Shown one piece after another: positions 9,221-18,071 of a stretch of DNA of 64,000 nt. Position 1 is the stretch's first letter, and each line of letters opens with the position of its first letter. Origin of the DNA: Lachancea mirantina (taxonomy: Eukaryota > Ascomycota > Saccharomycetes > Saccharomycetales > Saccharomycetaceae); contig LT598469.1 of assembly GCA_900074745.1 (NCBI GenBank), forward strand, positions 124,001 to 188,000, given 5' to 3'. A program made the translations under genes and the position numbers. The notes beneath the pieces were generated by a model. It was not told where the DNA came from, ran no database searches, and saw nothing but the letters and a program-made list of their open reading frames with translations.

Positions 9221-9913
9221 ATGGCGAAAACTCTGGCGCAGGGAAGAAAACCCGGCAGCGGCAGGAAACCTGGAAAGGGCAAAACGCTCGCTCAGGGCAG
9301 GAAACCGGGATCCGGTCGGAAACCCGGTAGTAAAGCCAAGTCGAAATCGACTAAGCGACCGGCGGCCGCCGCCGCGGTCGACTACGACCTCTCAAATCCA
9401 AAAGCATTAGGTGCGGCGATAGCAGAACATGTGTCACATGTTACGGCCACGCCCGATGTGATAACGCTCACGGGCATGCCTCCCACTGGAATCCCAGTCA
9501 ACCGCCCCAGCGTGCCAGGAGGACGCGACATCATATCTATGGCGTTACCAGAAATGGTCTCGGGCAATGCACGCGGGACAACGACGGGCGCGGCAGCGCC
9601 CGCCGTCGCGGGTGATACATCTCCATTGCCCAGAATGTCGTCTACCGGCAGCGGCGTCGCCACTACAGCCACGGGCTTGCCATATGTGCAACTGCAACCA
9701 TGGCTTCACTCAACGGCGCCGTTCGTGTCCGGTTTTCCCGCGTTCATGACCTCTACGCTCCCGCAGACCCAGCTTCATCCGCTCCAGACGGCCGGCGATG
9801 TTGCTCGTTCAGTACGGCTTCTGTCAACGGACAAGCTGGCGACATCTGAGCCGAACGACGCCTTGTACCGGGCGTCGTCGACTGCGTCCTCGACGGACTT
9901 GGCCCGCAGCTGA
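9221..9913 (+). CDS. DAT1: Datin, oligo(dA)-oligo(dT)-binding protein
   Basis: 230 residues (S. cerevisiae datin is 248). The first ~23 residues (MAKTLAQGRKPGSGRKPG...) match the datin DNA-binding head almost exactly. Datin contacts the minor groove of A-tracts through arginines in GRKPG pentads. Four pentads are present, at residues 8-12, 14-18, 27-31 and 33-37, made of two LAQGRKPGSGRKPG modules; I recall three in S. cerevisiae. The remainder is low-complexity, rich in A, T, S and P, and poorly conserved in the family. The position before CTK3 matches YML113W/YML112W. It acts in the nucleus. Confidence 0.93.
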   Translation: MAKTLAQGRKPGSGRKPGKGKTLAQGRKPGSGRKPGSKAKSKSTKRPAAAAAVDYDLSNPKALGAAIAEHVSHVTATPDVITLTGMPPTGIPVNRPSVPGGRDIISMALPEMVSGNARGTTTGAAAPAVAGDTSPLPRMSSTGSGVATTATGLPYVQLQPWLHSTAPFVSGFPAFMTSTLPQTQLHPLQTAGDVARSVRLLSTDKLATSEPNDALYRASSTASSTDLARS

Positions 9914-10213
9914 CAGGACTCGCACCGACGCGCATATATTGCGTTCGCATACGCATCGAGGCACGGGGAATTTATCAATTGTATATAATGGGAACACAGG
10001 GTTACAGTTACATAGCGGGGAGCCGTGGTGGACTCGGTGAAGTGCCTCTGTTTGGACTACGGAGTGGCACTACGGGGTGGCCCAACGTTGTGGTTTTGGC
10101 TCTGTTCTGATTTTGTATGACAGCTCATGTAGAAGGAAAGTGAAAAATTCAAGATGGGAAACGCATAGAAACCCAGCTCATCGCACCATCGAAACGGCTC
10201 GAAACACAACGTG

Positions 10214-11146
10214 ATGGACGCTTTCCAGGCCCGATTGCAGTTTCTTCAAGTCGTGAAAAACCTTCACAAGAATCTACACGCGGTCAAAGACACTTCGCAA
10301 GGGTCCAATGCGAGCCAGCAACAGAATGATCCGGTTCAGTTCTACGTGAGAAACTACGAACATCACTATGAAGATTTTCAGCAGTGTCTGTTGGATTCTG
10401 CACTCAAAATGGATTCGCTTGACCGGCTGAATGTTTTGATATACTGGCAGAAACTTGTCGAGGCACTTTGGCCTCGTTGCAGGTCCGAAATCGACGGAGA
10501 ACGAAATACACCGGCGAAAGTGCTGTATACGCAGTTCCTTGGCCGCCTGGACGAAATCGTACAACTCGTGCTGCCGGCGCACGACTGGAAATCTCTCACA
10601 AACCTAGACGCGTGTGTCGCTATTTCCAAGCGTTTGAACTCGCTGTGCAGCGTTGTGCCGGAGAACGATCCACAGCTCCAGAAACTGGATCTGACTCGTG
10701 ACGAGATTTTGCAACAAATCGACCCCAAGGGTCCGGAACTGCCTTGGTTTTCGCCGCCGCTTGCAACGGACTACGAAACTGCGTTTTCCACAACCTGTAT
10801 GCTGCTCGTTGATCGACGCAAGCACGCTATCCAACTGCAAGAATACTACCGTCGTCATCTCGTGTGTGGTATTTCTACCGCGCCCGCAACGAGTACTGGG
10901 GGTGCCTCGACGACCGCTAGTGCAGCCACCGCGAATTCCAGCGGTGTTATCCTGCATCGCATGGAAAACGACCGGGAAAGGCATAAGAAATCCAAAGAGC
11001 ATCTATGGGTTACAGAACGTCAATACATTCTAGATTCTCGCGAATTTGACACTCTATGGAATTCTACGAAAGGAATGGCCAAATCCGACTACGTCGATCT
11101 TCGCATCATGAACAACATCGCCCATAGCAGCTACATGTACAATTAA
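10214..11146 (+). CDS. CTK3: CTDK-I kinase gamma subunit Ctk3
   Basis: 310 residues (296 in S. cerevisiae). The N-terminus MDAFQARLQFLQVVKNLHKNL and later DPVQFYVRNYEHHYEDFQQCL are characteristic of Ctk3, whose N-terminal half is a helical CID-like domain. The C-terminal conserved block includes VILHRMENDRERHKKSKEHLW and ends NNIAHSSYMYN. With Ctk1 and Ctk2 it phosphorylates Ser2 of the Pol II CTD in the nucleus. Two ATGs are adjacent at 10211 and 10214; the second gives the family-like MDxxxARLQF start. DAT1 lies before it and BUL after, as expected. Confidence 0.95.
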   Translation: MDAFQARLQFLQVVKNLHKNLHAVKDTSQGSNASQQQNDPVQFYVRNYEHHYEDFQQCLLDSALKMDSLDRLNVLIYWQKLVEALWPRCRSEIDGERNTPAKVLYTQFLGRLDEIVQLVLPAHDWKSLTNLDACVAISKRLNSLCSVVPENDPQLQKLDLTRDEILQQIDPKGPELPWFSPPLATDYETAFSTTCMLLVDRRKHAIQLQEYYRRHLVCGISTAPATSTGGASTTASAATANSSGVILHRMENDRERHKKSKEHLWVTERQYILDSREFDTLWNSTKGMAKSDYVDLRIMNNIAHSSYMYN

Positions 11147-11533
11147 CGATAGCCTCTGCGTCCAATTTAATAAGTCATCTGATTTCCATCAGATTCCCGT
11201 CGGGGTTTAAATGACATTTATATAAACTAACAAATCGGTTTCCACAGTGTGCCAACGATGACCATCATGTCAACTCTCTCTTCCTACAGGTCTCGTATGC
11301 TTGTTTGTAGTAAATTAAGACTCATCGATATTAGAAAACTTTTTTGTTCGAAGTGTTGTAGAAACAATCGGTGAAAAAGGACACCTTGAAAAATCTATCG
11401 TGCAATTGTTTTGACTAGTTTGGCATCTTCAGACAGTTGAGTTGTTTCGCAGCTTTGGTTCATCGAGCTTAATTCCGAAGCCAGCTGTGATTTGGACCAC
11501 TACAAGGTGTATTGTCTGAAATTACTCTAGGTC
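11147..11533. other. CTK3-BUL intergenic region
   Basis: 387 bp holding the CTK3 3' flank and the BUL promoter. I see no gene and no clear motif beyond A/T-rich stretches. Confidence 0.5.
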
Positions 11534-14218
11534 ATGAGTAATCGCCGACAATCAAGAAGAGATGATATTACAAGGTCAGAGTCAAGGGAGACGCAAGCTA
11601 GATCATCCTCTCCATCGCTTTTCTTCAAGAGTGGGTCTTCAACGAGCCTTTTAAGATTGAGACAGGCCAGGTCGCCGTCCAAGGATCGCAGATCTCCCTC
11701 CGCATCGAGACCAAATCTGGACTCGCTTTCGAGCAGTAACGAATTAAAAGCCTGTGACAAAAGCAAAGATGGGGATAAACCCAAGGAAAATATAATGATC
11801 GACGTTTTGCCCTCTTTCGAGATGTACAACGCTTTGCACAGACACATTCCACAGGGAAATATTAATCCCGATCTGCATGATTACCCGCCGACTTACCAAG
11901 AGATACAAGATCAAGCTGCTTCTTTGCCGCTAGATGGTCGTAATGGATCGACTACGGAACAGTTGGCTGAAGGTGGTTCTACGTCGATCCACCGCTCGGG
12001 TTCGGCAGACGCATTTATGAATACTCATCAAAGAGTATCTTTTCCGGGCTTAGAGACCTTTAGTACCGTACAGGAACCGATCCAGGATGATGTACACGAC
12101 TCAGACAATATCAATATTGACAAACTTTACACTTTACCCAAGTTGACCACTCCGATTGACATATCGATACGAATCACGAAGCATGCTGTCGATCCGAACC
12201 AAAAACCTGAAGAAGAATCAATCTTGAGAGAATACACTTCGGGAGACATTATCAACGGTTACATCATTATCACAAATAGATCATCAAGACCTTTGAAGTT
12301 TGAAATGTTTTATGTGACATTGGAAGGATACGCCTCCGTGGTCGACAGGGATTGCGGAAAAAGAACTGTCAAGAGGTTTCTGAGAATGGTCGATTTGAGT
12401 GCAAGTTGGTCTTATTCCACTATAGAAGTCGCTAACGGTGTGGATTATAAATGTGGACAATTAGACTACGAAAACTGTGTCATTGGTTTGAACAACAATA
12501 GAATACTTGAGCCTGACGTCAAATACAAGAAATATTTCCTTTTCAAGCTGCCTAGTCAATTACTGGATATATCCTGTAAGCATGAGCAGTTTACTCATTG
12601 TCTGGTTCCACCGAGTTATGGCATTGATAGGACCAGATTTGGGGGCAAATATTCCGGAATAAAAGTGAATTCAATGCTGGGTTATGGACATTTTGGAACC
12701 AAAGGTTCCCCGATCTTGACAAACGATCTATCTGGAGAAGAGATTTCCATCAATTACACTTTAGATGCCAAGATTGTTGGCAAAGATCCAAAAACCCGGT
12801 CACTCCATATCATGAGGGAAGCAGAATACAACCTGAGGTTCATCCCATTTGGATTTTGTCGACCACTTTCGGGAGAGTCCAAGGCCTCTAAGCAGGTCAA
12901 AGATTTTACAAACCTGATCCAGGATCGCATCAATGCACTTGAGAAGGTATTCGGGCGTTTAGAAAGAAACGAAAACATCACAAGCTCAGATATTCACAAT
13001 TCTGACTTGAGGGGTTCCATTGATGACGAAACGGAGGTCGACGCTGCGGATATCTTAAGATTGAAATTGAATCAGCTTTATGTGAGTAATCGAGAAGATT
13101 CAGCTCACTCTTCTTTTCCGATTCGAAATGGTAAAATGGGGGATAGAAAACAAGCAAGTATCGAGACTCAATTCAACTATAACTTCAGGACGAAGAGTAA
13201 GTCCTCTTCTAAACTGAAGAAGGGTATTTTCAGCGGTCTTGGAGCCTCCCAACCAGCGTCTAATGTCGGAGTTTCTCAAACGAAATCAGGAGTTATCGTT
13301 TTGTCAACGGAAATTCCGAAAGCGGGACTACCTTATATCAAGCCCTCGTTGCTGAAAAAGTCCAACACATTAGATGCTAGAAGCCAGCACAATCAGGAAA
13401 ATTGGCTTAGTTTGCGGGACTCTCTGTCTCCTGATGATCTTCAATTGTTGACGGAACTAAGAATACAGCTGAAATGTCTTCAAGCTAATAATTTAGAGCC
13501 ACACGATCCGCCCGAAGTGGTAGGAGTGACGACAGAGCTTTTATGTCTCACCGCTCGTTCTATCAATTCGATCCCCATCAAGCTGAGTCCCGATATTTTA
13601 CTGGTGCCTGAGAAGCTCAATGAGGTTAAATCCATATTCAGAAAGTTTAAAACTGAAATTATAGCATTGCAAGCAAAGTTTTACGAAAATAGCACGAGAT
13701 TGAACGAGTTATTTAATGCATCGAGAGTCTTTCCAACGCAGCATGAACTAAAGTTCTCCGACTTCATCTCGCAACAAATGCTGACCGACATAGAAAGCTT
13801 GTCATTCCTCAATTCTAATGTGCAGGTATTGCACAATGTTTTCAAGAAGCAATCGCAGGCCCTCGCTGCGGAAGAGGACAGCATTCAAACCGCTTCATCT
13901 AAAAACGGTAGTGGCGGTGGCATATTGACGTCAACCCTCAGCGGATCCTCTTCTTCACTCAGCTCACATACGTCGAGTTCTGAGCGAGTGAAAAGGCAGC
14001 TCTTACATGAGTGGATCAAGGGTGAGAACGGTGGGTTCCAACGTTCAATCACGGTAAAGCTCGCTTTAGTTGAAGACATGCACGAGACGCTCATACCATC
14101 TTTCGAGAGCTGTTTGATATCAAGGATGTACTGCATTCGGGTAAACATTAAGTTTGAGGGGCAGGTCGGAACTGCGCATTTAGACGTTCCGGTGCGTATC
14201 AGAAATCTGGAAGCTTGA
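11534..14218 (+). CDS. BUL1: Rsp5 ubiquitin-ligase adaptor Bul1/Bul2
   Basis: 894 residues. Residues 118-121 are PPTY, a PPxY motif that binds the WW domains of the ubiquitin ligase Rsp5. The region around residues 190-470 is the arrestin-like Bul1 N-terminal domain (for example TPIDISIRITKHAVDPNQKP), and the Bul1 C-terminal domain ends VGTAHLDVPVRIRNLEA. Between them is a Ser/Lys-rich linker. Bul proteins direct Rsp5 to amino-acid permeases such as Gap1 for sorting and degradation. S. cerevisiae has two duplicates, BUL1 (YMR275C) and BUL2 (YML111W); this is the single ancestral-type copy, so the symbol could equally be BUL2. Confidence 0.93.
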   Translation: MSNRRQSRRDDITRSESRETQARSSSPSLFFKSGSSTSLLRLRQARSPSKDRRSPSASRPNLDSLSSSNELKACDKSKDGDKPKENIMIDVLPSFEMYNALHRHIPQGNINPDLHDYPPTYQEIQDQAASLPLDGRNGSTTEQLAEGGSTSIHRSGSADAFMNTHQRVSFPGLETFSTVQEPIQDDVHDSDNINIDKLYTLPKLTTPIDISIRITKHAVDPNQKPEEESILREYTSGDIINGYIIITNRSSRPLKFEMFYVTLEGYASVVDRDCGKRTVKRFLRMVDLSASWSYSTIEVANGVDYKCGQLDYENCVIGLNNNRILEPDVKYKKYFLFKLPSQLLDISCKHEQFTHCLVPPSYGIDRTRFGGKYSGIKVNSMLGYGHFGTKGSPILTNDLSGEEISINYTLDAKIVGKDPKTRSLHIMREAEYNLRFIPFGFCRPLSGESKASKQVKDFTNLIQDRINALEKVFGRLERNENITSSDIHNSDLRGSIDDETEVDAADILRLKLNQLYVSNREDSAHSSFPIRNGKMGDRKQASIETQFNYNFRTKSKSSSKLKKGIFSGLGASQPASNVGVSQTKSGVIVLSTEIPKAGLPYIKPSLLKKSNTLDARSQHNQENWLSLRDSLSPDDLQLLTELRIQLKCLQANNLEPHDPPEVVGVTTELLCLTARSINSIPIKLSPDILLVPEKLNEVKSIFRKFKTEIIALQAKFYENSTRLNELFNASRVFPTQHELKFSDFISQQMLTDIESLSFLNSNVQVLHNVFKKQSQALAAEEDSIQTASSKNGSGGGILTSTLSGSSSSLSSHTSSSERVKRQLLHEWIKGENGGFQRSITVKLALVEDMHETLIPSFESCLISRMYCIRVNIKFEGQVGTAHLDVPVRIRNLEA

Positions 14219-14325
14219 TTGATTGATCATTTAGTTTTATGTGCAGAAATATAATGTTTTCTCCTTTATAGATACGACGACAAGAAAGTAAGAATTTGGC
14301 ATTTTTTCGAAAGTGTGCTTAATTT

Positions 14326-15252
<927 letters not shown>

Positions 15253-15442
15253 CTAATTCAGTTGTGGGTTGTTGAGCTTGAAAAACGTAAACCACACCAA
15301 TTGAGTTGCAATCCCTGTAATTCGCAAGTTCCCCTCGTATTCCAACTCGGCCTCTTCTCCAGTTCTTAACAGTAAGTCCTTCACTTCAAGAGAAATCCGT
15401 AATAGATGACGCGGAGGTATGTATCAATAAAAAAGGAAAATC

Positions 15443-15551
15443 GGGGCGAGCTGGGAATTGAACCCAGGGCCTCTCGCATGCTTGTGATATAAGACCAAGT
15501 TTAACTCAATCTTCGCCCAAAGCGAGAATCATACCACTAGACCACACGCCC
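15443..15551 (-). tRNA. tP(UGG): tRNA-Pro (UGG) with a 37-nt intron
   Basis: On the minus strand the gene runs from GGGCGTGTGG at 15551 to CTCGCCCC at 15443. The anticodon loop is TTTGGGT, so the anticodon is UGG. A 37-nt intron (15479-15515) follows the purine after the anticodon, the standard position. The B box reads GGTTCAATTCC. The exons give a 72-nt mature tRNA nearly identical to yeast tRNA-Pro(UGG), which is also intron-bearing. T-rich runs just beyond the 3' end would terminate Pol III. Confidence 0.95.
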
Positions 15552-15846
15552 AGATGTTAATAAATCGAATGTTTAAAATAGTTTATGTAGCGGCTTATAT
15601 GTCATCGTTCGTAAGACATGACGGCGGCTAAGAGCGTCTTCCCCTAAAATTCTTGAGTTTTCGACTATATAAAGAGCGGGCAGGCGACCGGATTGGCATC
15701 TCTTTTCCACTAGTCAATATTTTCCCAACAAACAGCTAAGTTTGAAAAAATAGCCGTGTAGCTCTTATGTATTGATAGCTTAGTTGTGTATGCGTTGGCG
15801 AGCCATTTTGGGTGTGTGTTTAAAGACTCGAGAGCGGAACTGGGCC

Positions 15847-16435
15847 ATGAGCAGCTTAGAGAAGTTCAAAACTGAGGTGGAAAAGTTGATAACGGTCTGT
15901 TATAGTGACGATAGCTTCGGGGTATGCTCTGTGTCTTCAACTGTCATTGTGAACATGTGCCACATTGCGACGCGCATACTGAGAAATACTCAACAAAACC
16001 TTTTTCAGACACGGTTTCTGTATACAGTGGGAGGGTTACAACAGCTCAAGGTCAGCAATGAGGGTTTTCGCAATGATTTGGACAACGGTGCTGGCGATTT
16101 TATGTACATTCTGCACAGGTCTGCCGCTGGACCCCGGTATGGCAGTCTCCAAGCGCGACGTCTCTTTGCTTGTGAACGGTTTCGAAATCATGGCGAAGAG
16201 ACATGTCGAGAGTTTGCAAGTTGCGACGGCGCCGTGCGGCAGTTCGAACTTCACGACATGTTCGCTCGAGATCAAAACCCATCTCAGAGACGCTGCGAGA
16301 CGGAATAAGAAAAATTCTGGGTCGGAAGCGGATGGAGACGCGGGCTCGCACAAGATATCTGCGTTTCTCATGGGACTCGAGATCAAGTTTCTGAAAAAGC
16401 TAGTCGAGCTGCGAAACGAGCAAAAACAGGGCTGA
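15847..16435 (+). CDS. Unrecognised small protein, probably two exons (or a 125-residue signal-peptide protein)
   Basis: Two models. Spliced: exon 1 at 15847-15921 (MSSLEKFKTEVEKLITVC...), 5' splice site GTATGC at 15922 (the hexamer also used by the TEF4 intron), acceptor TATACAG at 16021-16027, exon 2 at 16028-16435; this gives 160 residues, but no TACTAAC branch point is visible. Unspliced: an ATG at 16058 gives 125 residues starting with a signal-peptide-like stretch (MRVFAMIWTTVLAILCTFCT). Both share the C-terminal part, whose codon pattern looks coding (KISAFLMGLEIKFLKKLVEL). A TATATAAA box at 15666-15673 suits the exon 1 start. It lies between tRNA-Pro and RCE1. I do not recognise the family. 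Confidence 0.5.
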
Positions 16436-16772
16436 AAGCATACGATGGCGGGCGATAATCCTCAAGACGCGGGAAAAACTGCCACTATAAGAAAATATTT
16501 ACGAGGTTCCACTTGGATGTGTTTCAGATTGATTATGTCGCCATTTGGAACAGTCTATAACAGGATTTTAACAACTGACCCCGGGCGTCGCAAGTTTCTG
16601 CGTCTGAACAGCCACACAATGGTCGTTTGCATGATCCCCACTAAAACCTGCCAGAATTCCCCTCCTGCACTTTGTCTCACTCACTACTTCGAGTCCTGTT
16701 ATGTTATTTTTCATGGCACAACGATTTTACCAAGAGTCCCGAGACGCACCTATATCAGAGGAACGGCGTGAA
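16436..16772. other. RCE1 upstream region
   Basis: 337 bp before the preferred RCE1 start. An open frame of 108 codons (16445-16771) resembles nothing and overlaps the RCE1 leader, so I treat the stretch as promoter. Confidence 0.5.
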
Positions 16773-17726
16773 ATGATCTCTGTGGGACACCTTCTGTCTC
16801 TATATGTCTCATTTTCATATGTCGCAGCGCTTCACTTATCGTTTCGTGGCTTAAATAAGCTCAAGAAGCGTCGTGACGACGTGAGGGTCATCAAATCGCG
16901 AATCCGGCGAATTACGATCATATCATTGATAAACCTCGCGATTATTCCATGGGTTCATTCTCTAATATCTAAGGGCGAAGTTTCGTTTCTGGACAGCCTG
17001 ATCAATTTGGGTGTAGTACCGGGACTTTATGTCAATGGGCATTGCTGTCGATTTGACCTTTCGACCTTTTTCCGCGACTTAGCGCACGGTATACAGATCA
17101 TCTGCACCCTCTACTGCGGGCCACTCCTGGATAACTTACTATGCTACGTGTTGACGCCTGGAGAGTCTCTGTCGGAGATGTTTTCCACCGTTTACAATGA
17201 AGTTACAAACATATGGGGATTCCGAAACTACGTTTTCGCGCCAGTCACTGAAGAGCTGTTCTACACCAGCATGGTCCTGAACAATTACCTGACTACACAG
17301 GTGAGTGATTCGGAACATCGATCCGCGATATGGATAACTCCTTTTTTTTTCGGTCTCGCACATATTCACCACGCTTTTGAACTTATCTCAACTGGGCTGT
17401 ACTCCTGGACACAAGTCTTGACTTCGGCTGTATTCCAAGTGTCTTACACGGTCATATTTGGCATATTCACGAACATTGTTTTCATGGCTACTGGTAAAAA
17501 CCTGTGGTGTTGCATTGTTTTGCATAGTTTCGCAAACTACATGGGTTTCCCACGGGGCTCCGGTTTGGAAGAACATATCCTTTTGGCTAGAAAGCGACCC
17601 AACGCACTAGTGATGGTGACAAGTCGCGTTTGGAAATGGTGCTATTTGGCTCTTTTACTAGTCGGATTTATGTCCTGTTTTGACCAGACAAAAGCCCTCC
17701 TCCAACAGACTTTGAACACTATATAG
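16773..17726 (+). CDS. RCE1: CAAX prenyl protease 2 (Rce1)
   Basis: 317 residues from the ATG at 16773 (MISVGHLLSLYVSFSY), close to the 315 of S. cerevisiae. It is multi-spanning, and the CPBP/Rce1 active-site motifs are visible: TEELFYTSM (catalytic glutamates near residue 160), FFFGLAHIHHAFE (His near 198) and HSFANYMGFP (His near 251). Rce1 removes the -AAX tripeptide from farnesylated Ras and a-factor in the ER membrane. The frame is open upstream to 16701, but the extra 24 residues are hydrophilic and unlike the family. RCE1 next to ZDS matches YMR274C/YMR273C. Confidence 0.94.
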   Translation: MISVGHLLSLYVSFSYVAALHLSFRGLNKLKKRRDDVRVIKSRIRRITIISLINLAIIPWVHSLISKGEVSFLDSLINLGVVPGLYVNGHCCRFDLSTFFRDLAHGIQIICTLYCGPLLDNLLCYVLTPGESLSEMFSTVYNEVTNIWGFRNYVFAPVTEELFYTSMVLNNYLTTQVSDSEHRSAIWITPFFFGLAHIHHAFELISTGLYSWTQVLTSAVFQVSYTVIFGIFTNIVFMATGKNLWCCIVLHSFANYMGFPRGSGLEEHILLARKRPNALVMVTSRVWKWCYLALLLVGFMSCFDQTKALLQQTLNTI

Positions 17727-18071
17727 CATCTGATCAGTTGGACCCTCTACGCAAGACGGTCAGTCCTGAGACCTTGATATGGCTTCTATAGAGCTAGTCC
17801 CATGTCCTCGTCATGCCGTTGAACACGTACCGTGTGATTGTATCGACTGAAAAATTACGCGTTAACGTATTTAGACTTTGACGGTCACCAGAAGAATTCC
17901 GTCAACAGCCACCTGAAAGGCTGCCAATCTAATTCGACACCAGGGACCGTCACGTATTGCCACTGTTTGCTTACACTTATACCAGCAGAGGAGGAACCTT
18001 TACCGATAGCTCTGCGGTGCCATTTTAAGTCAGATCATCGTGTTGGCAATTGTTCTGAAAAGGCCAGAGTC
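17727..18071. other. ZDS upstream region
   Basis: 345 bp between the RCE1 stop and the preferred ZDS start. The ZDS frame happens to stay open back to 17838 without family-like sequence. No clear motif is seen. Confidence 0.5.

Noticed and set aside
15784-16308. 174-codon uninterrupted frame as the small gene upstream of RCE1
   Set aside because: Its C-terminal half lies out of frame with the stretch at 16058-16435, whose codon pattern looks coding; only its N-terminal part may be real, as exon 1.
16445-16771. 108-codon frame before RCE1
   Set aside because: No recognisable features and it overlaps the RCE1 leader; the RCE1 frame is clearly the real one.
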